Below, piece after piece: positions 28,917 through 37,557 of a stretch of 64,000 bases of DNA. This DNA is from Shewanella chilikensis (GTDB lineage Bacteria; Pseudomonadota; Gammaproteobacteria; Enterobacterales; Shewanellaceae), in assembly GCF_002836945.1 (NCBI RefSeq), contig NZ_NIJM01000016.1, positions 1 to 64,000 of the forward strand, in the 5' to 3' direction. The notes beneath the pieces were generated by a model that was not told where the DNA came from, did no database searches, and was given only the letters and a program-made list of their open reading frames with translations. Made by a program: the position numbers and the translations under genes. The number at the start of each line of letters is the position of its first letter. The first letter of the stretch is position 1.

Positions 28917-28957
28917 TGTGTCTGTCTGCTCTGCCCATAAGGGCACAGGCAGACACA
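28917..28957 (+). terminator. Probable terminator after dapD
   Basis: TGTGTCTG and the CTGCCC block pair with GGGCA and CAGACACA across a short loop, giving a long, slightly bulged stem, followed by ATTTACTT. It lies about 60 bases after the dapD stop. Confidence 0.55.
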
Positions 28958-29111
28958 TTTACTTACCAAGAGACAAACTTCCACACCTTGGGACACGCCC
29001 TGCCCAAACAGCAACAACTGCTGACAGAAAGCCTCTATTCAATCACTGGAAAATGCCGCTGCTGCGACTGTACTTAAGTGGTACTTGAAGCATCCCGAAA
29101 AGGAGCAAGCC

Positions 29112-29477
29112 ATGAACATTTGCCAACGTACCCGCACCGGCGCCGTATTACTGGCTGTGGCCGGCCTGAGCTTTGGCTCTCTCAGTGCCCAGGCTGCAAT
29201 GGATCCTTATATTGAGCAGGCGTTGATCCAGGTCTGTAAGTCCAGTGCCAGCAACAGCATGATAGAATTTTCCACCACCCTGCGTGAGTACCGGATCAAT
29301 GAACAGCGAGTGTTCCCTCGACTGGTATGCAATGGTGAGTCACTGCATCAATTTGCCATGAGTCATGGCGCCGATCGCACCGCCAAAAAGATTGGCCGCT
29401 TCCTGCCCGGCAAAGTGACCATTTCCGATATGGCTATGATCCCAGAGGAGGAAAAACTCTACGTGAGTTTCCGCTGA
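29112..29477 (+). CDS. Small exported DUF3718-like protein
   Basis: 121 residues with a signal peptide ending SAQA before AMDPY. The mature part is helical with two cysteines (VCKSSAS and LVCNGES) and the segment FPRLVCNGESLHQFAMSHGAD, which resembles the DUF3718 family common in Shewanella. Function is unknown. The start is the ATG with AAGGAGCAAGC before it; an earlier in-frame start adds nine residues before the signal peptide. Single-gene unit between dapD and purU. Confidence 0.8.
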   Translation: MNICQRTRTGAVLLAVAGLSFGSLSAQAAMDPYIEQALIQVCKSSASNSMIEFSTTLREYRINEQRVFPRLVCNGESLHQFAMSHGADRTAKKIGRFLPGKVTISDMAMIPEEEKLYVSFR

Positions 29478-29502
29478 ATCTACTGAGCCCCAAATACTCG
29501 GG

Positions 29503-30336
29503 TTAAAATACCAAGGTCTTGTTGCCGTACACCACGACCTGTTCGTTGAGTACCAGCGCCAGAGCCCGGCTAAGAACACTTTTTTCCACATCTCGGCCGG
29601 CTTTGGCCATATCTGCCGCGCTGTAACTGTGATCCACAGGGATCACATCCTGCTTGATGATAGGTCCCTCATCCAAACAGTTATTCACAAAGTGTGCCGT
29701 GGCACCAATAATTTTCACCCCGCGCTCCCACGCCTGACGATAGGGATTGGCGCCGATAAAGGCCGGCAGAAAGGAGTGATGAATATTGATTATCTTATTG
29801 GGATACTGCTCGACAAACTCTGGGGTGAGTACTCGCATATATTTGGCCAGTACCAGGTACTCAGGCTGGTAGCCGGCAATAATTTCCAACATGGCACGCT
29901 CGTGGGCGCTGCGATCCAGCCCCTGATGGCTGACGTGATGAAAAGGCACCTCAAACTTAGCCGCCAGCGGTGCCAGTGTGTCGTAGTTGGCCACTATGGC
30001 GGCGATTTCCACATCGAGGGCACCATAGTAGGTTTTCATCAAGAGATCACCGAGGCAATGGGCCTCCTTGGTCGCCAGCACCACTATGCGCTTGCGTCCG
30101 GCATCCACCAGTTTCATATGGTTTTGCTTGGGCAGTACCTCGGCCAACTCCTTTAGCAGCTTAGTTTCATCGAATTCGCCTTCAAGTTCGGTTCGCATGA
30201 AAAAGCGCCCCTGTTGATTATCGACAAACTCGTTGTTCTTGATGATGTTCAGTCTGTGCTGAAAGCACACTCCAGTCACTCTGGCGATAAGCCCATATTC
30301 ATCGGCACAATCAATCATCAGTATTTTGCGTGGCAT
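29503..30336 (-). CDS. purU: Formyltetrahydrofolate deformylase
   Basis: Hydrolyses 10-formyl-THF to formate and THF, balancing the one-carbon pool and feeding formate to PurT. An N-terminal ACT domain (DEYGLIARVTGVCFQHRLN) is followed by the formyltransferase fold with HHSFLPAFIGANPY, holding the catalytic His and Asn. I take MPRKIL (30336) as the start because AGGAAC precedes it at the right distance; the frame runs 13 codons further up. 277 residues. Confidence 0.95.
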   Translation of the reverse strand: MPRKILMIDCADEYGLIARVTGVCFQHRLNIIKNNEFVDNQQGRFFMRTELEGEFDETKLLKELAEVLPKQNHMKLVDAGRKRIVVLATKEAHCLGDLLMKTYYGALDVEIAAIVANYDTLAPLAAKFEVPFHHVSHQGLDRSAHERAMLEIIAGYQPEYLVLAKYMRVLTPEFVEQYPNKIINIHHSFLPAFIGANPYRQAWERGVKIIGATAHFVNNCLDEGPIIKQDVIPVDHSYSAADMAKAGRDVEKSVLSRALALVLNEQVVVYGNKTLVF

Positions 30337-30422
30337 ATCGGTTCCTGTCGCAGTATCAAAGTTTGAATATGCCACAGTCTCGCCGCTGGTGCGCTTAAAA
30401 TTTATTCATTGAAAGCAGCTCG

Positions 30423-31904
30423 TTATCCCCGGCTGGCCTGACGACTATCCAGATACCTTTGCAAAAGCCCTCTCAAGGTCTCGGCCTTGGTGCCAAACAC
30501 CACCTGAACACCCTGCCCCACCACTATCACGCCCTTGGCACCCAATCCCAATAGGCGGGATTTATCCACTAGCTCAGGACGTTCGACGCTCAGGCGCAAA
30601 CGGGTCATACAGGCACTGAGGTTGCGGATATTGGCGGCGCCGCCAAGGGCACCTATCATGGCCAGCAGATTGCCGCCCGAGGCATTTTCCGGCTCCAGCC
30701 GCCCCGGCGTCTTGAGATTGAATGCCATAATGGAAGCACGGAAAATCAGGTAATAGATGACAGCTGTCAAGGGACCCAGGATCAGAAACCAACCGGCGTT
30801 GGCAGATTGATGCCACAGAAGGGCAAAATCCAGCAAACCGTTGGAAAACACCAGCCCATAGTGAATATCGAGCCAGATACAGACTGCATAAGCCAGCCCA
30901 GTCAGCAGTGCGTGCACCAGATACAGCAAAGGCGCCACAAACAGGAAGGCAAACTCAATCGGCTCTGTCACCCCGGTGAGCCAACTGGTGGCCGCCGCCG
31001 ACAGCATGATGCCTGCCACCCGATTGCGTTCACTCTTGTCGGCACAGCGCCAAATCGCCAGGGCCGCCGCCGGCAGACCCCACATTTTGATGAGATAGCC
31101 CCCGGCCAGATTGCCGGCCTGGGGATCGCCGGCAAGGTAGCGCGCCACTTCGCCTCTGAGCCATTGACCATCCTGATAATACTGCCCAAGTTCCAGGTAG
31201 AAAGGCGCATTCCAGATATGGTGCAGCCCAAGTGGCAACAAAAGGCGTTCCACTGTGCCATAGATGGCAAAGGCCAGCTGCGGCTTTTGATACACAGCCC
31301 AGTTGGAGAACACCTCAATATAGTGAGCCAAAGGTGGCCAGATAAGCGCCAACAAATAAGCCAGTAACATAGCCAACGGCAGCATCAGCAATGGCGCACT
31401 GCGGCGGCCCTCAAAAAAGGAAAAGATAGCCGGCAAACGCAAGTGACGACTCATGGCCATCACCAGGCAGGTCATTACCCCGAGCAACATACCACCGGCT
31501 ATACCTGTATCTATGGTCTCCACTCCGAGCCAAACCGAGGTATGCACGGGGTTTTGCGAGGAAAGCAGCGATAAAGTGGAATTGAATACCCCAAAACCGA
31601 ACGCTGCGCTGAAGGCGGCAATCCCCTGATCGCGGCAAAAACCTATGGCAATGGCGATGGCAAACAGCAGCGGCATCATAGTGAAGATGAGATTGCCTGT
31701 GGTGGCAAACAGCTCATTGAGCGAAGGAGACAAAATACCTGTCGGCGTACTGGCCAGGCCTTTCATCACCCCGGCAGCGGGCAAGATAGCTATGGGGACA
31801 AGCAGCGCCTGACTCAGGCGCTGAGCAAACTTAAACCAATGTTGTGAAAAGCCTTTCAGGCGCCCGCTTCTGTTTTCAGCAGGGGTAGCCAGTTGTTGAG
31901 CCAT
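30423..31904 (-). CDS. Glucose-type PTS EIICB permease (PtsG-like)
   Basis: A membrane permease of the glucose-glucosamine PTS family, 493 residues. The EIIC part has about eight or more hydrophobic segments and the stretches LGLHHIWNAPF and WLTGVTEPIEFAFLFVAPLLY, closer to PtsG than to NagE. The EIIB domain follows, with the phosphoacceptor cysteine in NLSACMTRLRL near residue 432. There is no EIIA domain, so it would need a separate EIIA (Crr). The ATG lies 49 bases inside the end of the flavodoxin gene upstream, an unusually deep overlap; no better start is seen. Substrate glucose is inferred from similarity. Confidence 0.88.
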   Translation of the reverse strand: MAQQLATPAENRSGRLKGFSQHWFKFAQRLSQALLVPIAILPAAGVMKGLASTPTGILSPSLNELFATTGNLIFTMMPLLFAIAIAIGFCRDQGIAAFSAAFGFGVFNSTLSLLSSQNPVHTSVWLGVETIDTGIAGGMLLGVMTCLVMAMSRHLRLPAIFSFFEGRRSAPLLMLPLAMLLAYLLALIWPPLAHYIEVFSNWAVYQKPQLAFAIYGTVERLLLPLGLHHIWNAPFYLELGQYYQDGQWLRGEVARYLAGDPQAGNLAGGYLIKMWGLPAAALAIWRCADKSERNRVAGIMLSAAATSWLTGVTEPIEFAFLFVAPLLYLVHALLTGLAYAVCIWLDIHYGLVFSNGLLDFALLWHQSANAGWFLILGPLTAVIYYLIFRASIMAFNLKTPGRLEPENASGGNLLAMIGALGGAANIRNLSACMTRLRLSVERPELVDKSRLLGLGAKGVIVVGQGVQVVFGTKAETLRGLLQRYLDSRQASRG

Positions 31905-32320
31905 TCTTGAGCCTCGACCTCGGGTTCCATGGTTTCGCAGGCATCAATCTCCAAACGCTCACCGATACGTTTGGCACCAAGCTCCGCAAACAGTTCATCC
32001 AATTGTTTACCGGCACCACAGAAGGTCTCATAGCTCGAGTCTCCCAGGGCAATAACCCCGTATCTAAGCTCTGGTAAGTAGGGGGCCGTATCTTTCAGTT
32101 CCAAAAACCAAGGCAAAATATCATCCGGAAGATCCCCTTGCCCGGTAGTGGAAGATATCAGCAACAAATACTCATCGGCAGTCGGTACATATCCTTTAAG
32201 CTCATGACTTTGCCAAAGTTTGGCATCCACACCATGAGTCTGGAACTGCTTCTGGAGCGTCTCGGCAACAAACTGGGCATTACCATAGACAGTTCCAAAC
32301 ACCAGGTTCACTTTTTTCAT
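31856..32320 (-). CDS. yqcA: YqcA-type flavodoxin
   Basis: A 154-residue single-domain flavodoxin. FMN-phosphate loop FGTVYGNAQFVAE, then SSTTGQGDLPDD and LGDSSYETFCGAGKQ, which contact the isoalloxazine ring. The start at MKKVNLVFG is where homology begins. yqcC-truC-yqcA is a conserved group in enterics, though here truC and yqcA are separated by about 350 bp. Electron partner unknown. Confidence 0.92.
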   Translation of the reverse strand: MKKVNLVFGTVYGNAQFVAETLQKQFQTHGVDAKLWQSHELKGYVPTADEYLLLISSTTGQGDLPDDILPWFLELKDTAPYLPELRYGVIALGDSSYETFCGAGKQLDELFAELGAKRIGERLEIDACETMEPEVEAQEWLNNWLPLLKTEAGA

Positions 32321-32447
32321 GTTATACTCTGCACCTCGGAGCCAATATTCATTGTTCTCCACCATACTGTATCGTCTGCTTATGCTGCAAGCATAAGCAT
32401 CAACAGACACCAAGCCGACACGCCATTGGCGATAAGGAAACGCAGCG

Positions 32448-32624
32448 ATGCGACAGAGCAGCAGACAGAAACTTCAGAAGCAACATCAAAGGGCAACTCA
32501 TGTGCGCCGTATGTGTTACTTTAGAGCCGCTCAACAAGACCAACACCATGCCCACTATCCACTCGACGCCTACCGTCCCTTGCTTGACATGATGCACCAG
32601 CGCACCAATAAAGACGAAACCTAA
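32448..32624 (+). CDS. Small 58-residue basic protein, unknown
   Basis: A short open frame with a good ribosome site (AAGGAAA, 7 bases before ATG). It encodes a hydrophilic, His/Gln/Arg-rich peptide starting MRQSSRQKLQKQHQRATHV and ending RTNKDET. I do not recognise it. It lies in the otherwise empty gap between yqcA and truC, divergent from yqcA and convergent with truC, and its TAA is the first part of the left arm of the 32622-32680 inverted repeat. Protein-like composition and the ribosome site argue that it is real, but conservation cannot be judged here. Confidence 0.5.
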   Translation: MRQSSRQKLQKQHQRATHVRRMCYFRAAQQDQHHAHYPLDAYRPLLDMMHQRTNKDET

Positions 32625-32680
32625 GGAAGGTGCGAACAAGTCCCATGTGTGCCACGAGGACTTATTCGCACCTTCCCTAA
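32622..32680. repeat. 59-bp inverted-repeat element at the truC 3' end
   Basis: Arms 32622-32643 and 32658-32680 pair at about 20 of 23 positions (core GGAAGGTGCGAA and TTCGCACCTTCC) with a 14-base centre. The right arm supplies the truC stop codon (TAG on the minus strand) and the left arm supplies the TAA of the small plus-strand ORF. Lack of a T-run argues against a simple terminator. It looks like a mini-element or IS end remnant, or a two-way stop hairpin between convergent genes. Confidence 0.65.
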
Positions 32681-33519
32681 GCCAGCAGTAAACCGCTGTC
32701 TGACTCAAGCTGGGACTCATCCCAGCCCAGGCCATCGAACACTTGCTGCCATTCGGCCTCCGGCTCTGTCACTATGGTGACGGGTTCGCCTGTCTTTGGG
32801 TGAGTGAAGCTCAAGCTCTGAGCCAGCAACCATAAACGGTTGAGACCAAAGTGTTCACGAAAGAAACGGTTTTGCTTGCCATCGCCGTGGGTGGTGTCGC
32901 CGATAATGGGGTGACGCAGATGTGCCATATGCCTTCTGAGTTGATGCTTTCGTCCGGTTAACGGCGAAAGGCGCATCAAGGCGAAACGACTGCTGGGATA
33001 CCGCCCTGATGGGAAAGGGATCTCAGCATTGAGTAGCGGCGCATATTGAGTAATGGCATCCTGGGCTTCCTTGTTGTGATCGGCATGTTTATCGGCCACG
33101 GCATCGAGCTCTTCTTTGAGTGGATAGTCGAGCGTACCGGCTTGGTGCATATTGCCGCGCACCAGGGCCAGGTATTCCTTACGCGTCTCGCGCCCAGCAA
33201 ACTGCTGACACAAAATAGCAGCAACTTCACTGCTCTTGGCAAACAACAGGACGCCCGAGGTCGGCCTATCCAACCTGTGCACAGGAAACACGTGGCAACC
33301 CACCAGATCCCGGGTCAGCTGCATGGCAAAAAAACGCTCTTTTCGCGCCAGATAGGTTCTGTGCACCAGCAATCCGGCCGGTTTATGAATGGCAACCAGG
33401 TGTTCATCTTCATAGAGGATACGGATCTCGGGGCATTCTTCATCCACAGGAGTCAAAGGTTGCTCCGAAAGCTCGGCTTGAAGCTGAGTCTCATCTTGCT
33501 TGTTTGGTAAGGAGTTCAT
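32677..33519 (-). CDS. truC: tRNA pseudouridine(65) synthase TruC
   Basis: RluA-family enzyme that makes pseudouridine at position 65 of some tRNAs. Catalytic Asp is in VHRLDRPTSGVLL; SPLTGRKHQLRRHMAHLRHPIIGDTTHGD is the second family block. The N-terminal ~25 residues (NKQDETQLQAEL...) are an extension before the conserved start at IRILYEDEHL. The last codons run into the inverted repeat at 32658-32680. Overlaps the end of yqcC by 29 bases, so coupled. Confidence 0.94.
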   Translation of the reverse strand: MNSLPNKQDETQLQAELSEQPLTPVDEECPEIRILYEDEHLVAIHKPAGLLVHRTYLARKERFFAMQLTRDLVGCHVFPVHRLDRPTSGVLLFAKSSEVAAILCQQFAGRETRKEYLALVRGNMHQAGTLDYPLKEELDAVADKHADHNKEAQDAITQYAPLLNAEIPFPSGRYPSSRFALMRLSPLTGRKHQLRRHMAHLRHPIIGDTTHGDGKQNRFFREHFGLNRLWLLAQSLSFTHPKTGEPVTIVTEPEAEWQQVFDGLGWDESQLESDSGLLLA

Positions 33520-33814
33520 CCAAGGCTCTCAACAAAGTGATCAAATTACGGTAGGTGGGCGCTTCACCCCAAACGTGCTCGGCCATAGGCGCAGTTGCTA
33601 TGGACGATGGCAACGGCATTTGTGCTTCTATCAGTAGGCGCATTTTCGGCAACAGAATAAACTGCAGCCAAGCTTCAAACGCCATGCTATCGCAGGCAAA
33701 GGGCACCTGGCTGGTCAAGGCTGCCTCGTCTGGAGCAGTTGTGCTCCACATTCCCAGCGCTTTCAATTCGACCTCTAAGGCCAACAGGAGTTTTTCAGTC
33801 GCCAGAAAAGGCAT
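33491..33814 (-). CDS. yqcC: YqcC family protein (DUF446)
   Basis: 107 residues, helical, with the family segments PFACDSMAFEAWLQFILLPKM and NLITLLRALDELL. Function unknown. First gene of the yqcC-truC-yqcA group. In E. coli csrB lies next to yqcC; here csrB is about 1.7 kb away, so the neighbourhood is conserved. Confidence 0.88.
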   Translation of the reverse strand: MPFLATEKLLLALEVELKALGMWSTTAPDEAALTSQVPFACDSMAFEAWLQFILLPKMRLLIEAQMPLPSSIATAPMAEHVWGEAPTYRNLITLLRALDELLTKQAR

Positions 33815-33918
33815 CTGTTACCTCGCAGATCCAAAACAATAAATTGGCGTCAATCATACCATCGGGCCAAGCTTATCCCTATAATGCACCGCATTTGTTG
33901 TACAAGAGTCAAACGAGC

Positions 33919-34932
33919 ATGGACAGTATCACTACCCTCAGCGAACTTCTCAGCGCCGCCAACACCCAATATCAGGTCTATGATCTCGGCCGCAGGGTGC
34001 AGCACATAGATCCCATGGCTTTTCATCAAATAGAAGCCCTTCAAAGCCCCTACCCCTTTCCCATTCAAGGGCACGCCCAGTTTGCCCTGGTGTTCTGGGA
34101 TGGCAGTAATCAGCAGTATATCTGGTTCTTGAAATTACCCTTGGATGAGCGCGGACTCCTGGTCCCCGCTGCGCGTAGCCAGTTTATTCAGATGCTGCTT
34201 GAAGCCATGGGGGAAAACCTGACCCGTGAACTGAGTGAAGCCCAGCAGCAACAGATGGCCAATCACCCCTTCAGTTTCAAGCCATCGCAGGAAAAATTGG
34301 CCCTGTTCAACGCCTTGGTGCGTAAACAATTGGGACAAGCCGCTTCGGTACAGTATGAATATGCCTGCCAATACCTGAGCGGCAAGGTGGCTGCCGATAA
34401 CTGGCAACATCTGGGACTGCAAGGGCTGGCGGATATCTGTGCCCGGGTCAATGAACTGGACCACTCAGCCCTGTTGCAGCAAGGATTGAACAAAGGCGCC
34501 ACCGAGGTGCAGATTGCCCTTTGCCAACAATTGGAACATATATTGCTGCCTGAGCCGCTTGCCGAAACGATCTTCCAGGCATTCAAAGAAGCTGCCCCTG
34601 AGCATAAGGTTTACTTCCTTCGCGCCTTGGCGTCTCACCCGGGACTCTGCCAACAGGCGATAACTGAGCTGGACAAGCAACAAACGCTAAATATTGATGC
34701 CCTGGTCGCCATCGCCGCCCGCTGCTGGCTTAGTCTGAAACAGGATGAATGCCGCAAAATTTATCTCGAGGCTTTGGCTTTGCAGGAGCAAAGCTTCTTT
34801 AATCAAATCTTTGCTGATATTGTGGCCATACCCGGGATACGTACCCAGGTATTGAGCGAACTTCGCAATCCTCACCGCAGTGACCGCCTATCCGGCGCCA
34901 TTGGCGGTCTGTTCAGGGCGACCACAGAATGA
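33919..34932 (+). CDS. DUF3549 family protein
   Basis: 337 residues, soluble, without signal peptide. The N terminus (LSELLSAANTQYQVYDLGRRVQ) and the middle with WFLKLPLDERGLL match the DUF3549 proteins found in Shewanella, Vibrio and relatives. The second half is a string of helical pairs like HEAT repeats. Function unknown. Start is the ATG at 33919; the frame continues upstream but into the yqcC promoter region. Its stop overlaps the next gene, so the two are one transcription unit. Confidence 0.88.
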   Translation: MDSITTLSELLSAANTQYQVYDLGRRVQHIDPMAFHQIEALQSPYPFPIQGHAQFALVFWDGSNQQYIWFLKLPLDERGLLVPAARSQFIQMLLEAMGENLTRELSEAQQQQMANHPFSFKPSQEKLALFNALVRKQLGQAASVQYEYACQYLSGKVAADNWQHLGLQGLADICARVNELDHSALLQQGLNKGATEVQIALCQQLEHILLPEPLAETIFQAFKEAAPEHKVYFLRALASHPGLCQQAITELDKQQTLNIDALVAIAARCWLSLKQDECRKIYLEALALQEQSFFNQIFADIVAIPGIRTQVLSELRNPHRSDRLSGAIGGLFRATTE

Positions 34933-35318
34933 TGACAGATTTTCTACTGATCGCAGCGCTGGTTATGATTGCTGCGTTTTTCTGGCAGCTGCGACAAATG
35001 GCCGAACTCAGCCGGGTATTTGCCGAGCGGGAATGCCAACGACAAAAGGTGCAGATGCTGGCCATTGCCATGGAGTCGGCGCGTCCCAGCATAGGTGGCA
35101 AGAATGGTCTGTGCTGGAAGGCACGCTTTATGTTTGAGTTCAGTACCGATGGCATCAACCAGTATCGCGGCCATATTCTGATGCATGGCAAACAGATCCA
35201 GAAAATTGAATGGCCAATATTTCCCGAACCCGAGTGGCATGAAGCGCCAACGGCCAGGGGCAGCGTCGGTGGCGGCTGTGGCTCACGAGGGGGGTGTAGT
35301 TCGGGTAAGTGCCGTTGA
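34929..35318 (+). CDS. DUF3301 family membrane-anchored protein
   Basis: 129 residues with one N-terminal membrane helix (about 5-20) and then a cytoplasmic or periplasmic domain starting QMAELSRVFAERECQRQ. WKARFMFEFSTDG.NQYRGHI fits the DUF3301 family. The C-terminal tail is Gly/Ser/Cys-rich (GGGCGSRGGCSSGKCR), suggesting metal binding. ATGA overlap with the DUF3549 gene. Function unknown. Confidence 0.85.
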   Translation: MMTDFLLIAALVMIAAFFWQLRQMAELSRVFAERECQRQKVQMLAIAMESARPSIGGKNGLCWKARFMFEFSTDGINQYRGHILMHGKQIQKIEWPIFPEPEWHEAPTARGSVGGGCGSRGGCSSGKCR

Positions 35319-35464
35319 GGTCCGCCCTACCGCTGAAAGCAAGTGAGGCTTGTTCTGCCATTAAAATTCAGAGTATTGAACGACTGAGTTTATCTATTAA
35401 GCTGTCTTTTGAAATATTAAGCCATCAAAGCCTGATGTGCAGATACTCCCGAGGTCAAAGCCTC

Positions 35465-35499
35465 AAAATAAGAAAGGGCGCGACAATTAAGCCGCGCCC
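35465..35499 (-). terminator. Intrinsic terminator of csrB
   Basis: GGGCGCG pairs with CGCGCCC around a short loop; on the minus strand TTTCTTATTTT follows at once. It ends the GGA-rich RNA. Confidence 0.9.
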
Positions 35500-35865
35500 A
35501 TCTGTTTCTCTGTTAAGCCTTCCAGCTATTAAGTTGCTTCCCTGCACCATCCATGCGTCTGCCGTGCGTCCTGCGCTCCCTGTACCATCCTGGTGAGTCC
35601 CTGTACTTGCGTACCTGTTCCCTTAGTCCCGATTATCCCTTGATCGGGCCTTGCTCTATCCTTAAGCGTGTCCAGTACCGTCCTTGCGCATCCGTTCAAT
35701 ACATCCTGTTTCGTCTTCCTGACGCTGACCACATTCCTTGGGTCAGTACCTTTCCCTATTTGCCATCATCCTGATAGGCATCTTCCTTGAATCATCCTTG
35801 GACCGAGTTCCTCACGGTTGAGATCATCCTGACCTTGCTCCCTGAATCATCCTTCTCCTTGGATA
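35465..35865 (-). ncRNA. csrB: CsrB-type regulatory sRNA
   Basis: Read on the minus strand, about 400 bases carry some 26 GGA motifs, many as CAGGATG, AAGGATG, CAGGGA or CAGGAAG, the sites by which CsrB binds and titrates the RNA-binding protein CsrA. The 3' part AGCTGGAAGGCT resembles the end of E. coli CsrB, and the RNA ends in a terminator. No ORF explains the pattern. A -10-like TAGTAT (minus strand, 35872-35877) puts the 5' end near 35865. Proximity to yqcC-truC-yqcA matches the csrB locus of E. coli. Expected to be activated by the BarA-UvrY system. The 5' end is an estimate. Confidence 0.92.
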
Positions 35866-36035
35866 ATTTAAATACTAATCCAATCCGGGCTCAGGAGTTG
35901 TACACAAACCGTTCAATAACTCATGTAACTTTTTTGCAGCAATTAAAGTGGGTTTAATAAGTAATTAATTTTAAATGGTTTAATTATTTTCCAGCGACAA
36001 AACCTGCTGTTTAACTCTTGTTTGTCTCACAACCT

Positions 36036-36053
36036 TGTGAGACATCTCGCACA
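36036..36053 (-). promoter_or_regulatory. UvrY/GacA-type box upstream of csrB
   Basis: TGTGAGACATCTCGCACA is an imperfect 18-base palindrome near the GacA/UvrY consensus TGTAAG-N6-CTTACA. Its centre is about 180 bases upstream of the proposed csrB start, the same remote position reported for UvrY at E. coli csrB. A perfect repeat TCTCACAA-CC-TTGTGAGA overlaps it (36024-36041). A CRP-type site is an alternative reading. Confidence 0.7.
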
Positions 36054-36352
36054 CAAGACCCGGCTTTAATGGAAAACGATGTGTAACAAAAAACATATCG
36101 CCTATAAATCTGCAACAGAATTACTCAAACATCAATAATCTCAATAAGGGATAAAGGTGTCGCCCTAAAATACGTTAACGCTTTTCTATAAAAGCCGCTT
36201 GTCAGGAACTTACCGCCCCATATGCCATATTTAGAATTTACATTCCCAAGCAGAGCGCTTTGGTTGCGGTAGGGGAAGTTTCTAATAAAAACATTCATCA
36301 GGCATAGCTGAATGTACGCCTTCGGCTATGAAGGAGGTTTAGGGCTGAAAAC

Positions 36353-36374
36353 AAAAACCCGCCATATAGGCGGG
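36353..36374 (-). terminator. Terminator of the rpsP-rimM-trmD-rplS operon
   Basis: On the minus strand CCCGCC-TATAT-GGCGGG is followed by TTTTTGTTTT, a standard intrinsic terminator 36 bases after the rplS stop. Confidence 0.92.
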
Positions 36375-36409
36375 TCTCTGTGCGAACACTTGCGTCTTTA
36401 TGTAGCGGC

Positions 36410-36763
36410 TTACTTAGTAGCCAGCTTCTCACGGATACGTGCAGACTTACCTGAACGCTCACGCAGATAGTAAAGCTTGGCACGACGAACGCGACCACGA
36501 CGCTTAACTTCAATGCTGGAAATCAGTGGGCTGTGCGTTTGGAAAGCACGCTCAACACCTTCACCATTAGAGATCTTACGTACGGTAAATGCAGAGTGCA
36601 GACCGCGGTTACGCTTAGCGATAACCACGCCTTCAAAGGCCTGCAGACGCTCTTTGTCACCTTCTTTAACACGAACCTGAACGACTACGGTATCACCGGC
36701 ACCGAACTCAGGTACGTCTTTTTTCATTTGCTCATCGTTGAGCATTTTAATGATGTTGTTCAT
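36410..36763 (-). CDS. rplS: 50S ribosomal protein L19
   Basis: Large-subunit protein at the 30S interface. 117 residues with [23 protein letters not shown] and the C-terminal [19 protein letters not shown] block. Last gene of the rpsP operon, directly followed by the terminator. Confidence 0.99.
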   Translation of the reverse strand: MNNIIKMLNDEQMKKDVPEFGAGDTVVVQVRVKEGDKERLQAFEGVVIAKRNRGLHSAFTVRKISNGEGVERAFQTHSPLISSIEVKRRGRVRRAKLYYLRERSGKSARIREKLATK

Positions 36764-36797
36764 AACTTACTCCGTTCTAGAATTAACTGAGCTGCGA

Positions 36798-37541
36798 CTA
36801 GGCTGAGTCCATTGCGTCAACGAACTGCGCTAATAGAGTCGTCTGTTCGTCAGTCAGAGCTAGATTTTCAAATAATTCTGGTCGTCGCTGCAGTGTTCTT
36901 ATCAAACTCTGCTGTAGACGCCAGCGTCTAATTTGTTCGTGGTTGCCGCTGAGCAACACCGCCGGAACATCCAGTCCATCGAGACATTCAGGCCGGGTAT
37001 AGTGAGGACAATCCAATAATCCGTCAGAGAAGGAATCCTGCTCTGCCGAGGCCTGTTTGCCCAGCACGCCGGGAACCAGTCTCGAAACCGAATCTATCAG
37101 GGTCATTGCCGGCAATTCACCGCCCGAGAGCACGTAATCACCAATCGACCACTCCTCATCCACTTCCGTCTGAATGATGCGCTCATCGATACCTTCGTAG
37201 CGACCGCACACCAGGATCAGCTTGGATGATAGTGCCAGCTCAGATACGCCTTGCTGAGTCAGCTTGCGTCCCTGAGGTGACAGATATATCACCTTGGCTC
37301 CCTCACCTGCCGCAGCCTTGGCTGCATGAATGGCATCGCGAAGGGGCTGAACCATCATCAACATTCCTGGACCACCACCATAAGGTCTGTCGTCCACAGT
37401 GTTGTGTCTATCATGGGTGAAATCCCTGGGATTCCACGTCTGTACTTCCAGCAGGCCATTCTTCACGGCCCGACCCGTCACGCCAAAGTCTGTTACTGCT
37501 CGAAACATCTCCGGGAACAGGGTGATTACCCCTAACCACAT
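36798..37541 (-). CDS. trmD: tRNA (guanine-N1)-methyltransferase TrmD
   Basis: Methylates G37 next to the anticodon, preventing frameshifts. SPOUT trefoil-knot enzyme; SAM-binding knot residues appear in [12 protein letters not shown] and [14 protein letters not shown]. 247 residues is normal. It lies between rimM (16 bases away) and rplS. Confidence 0.98.
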   Translation of the reverse strand: MWLGVITLFPEMFRAVTDFGVTGRAVKNGLLEVQTWNPRDFTHDRHNTVDDRPYGGGPGMLMMVQPLRDAIHAAKAAAGEGAKVIYLSPQGRKLTQQGVSELALSSKLILVCGRYEGIDERIIQTEVDEEWSIGDYVLSGGELPAMTLIDSVSRLVPGVLGKQASAEQDSFSDGLLDCPHYTRPECLDGLDVPAVLLSGNHEQIRRWRLQQSLIRTLQRRPELFENLALTDEQTTLLAQFVDAMDSA

Positions 37542-37557
37542 AAGCTGTTTCCTCGAC

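Noticed and set aside
28917..28957. A riboswitch downstream of dapD
   Set aside because: The lysine riboswitch would be upstream and much larger; this is a single stem after the gene and is read as a terminator.
36036..36053. Reading the csrB upstream palindrome as a CRP site
   Set aside because: TGTGA-N6-TCGCA fits CRP partly, but the whole 18-base palindrome and its remote position before csrB fit a UvrY/GacA site better. CRP binding is not excluded.
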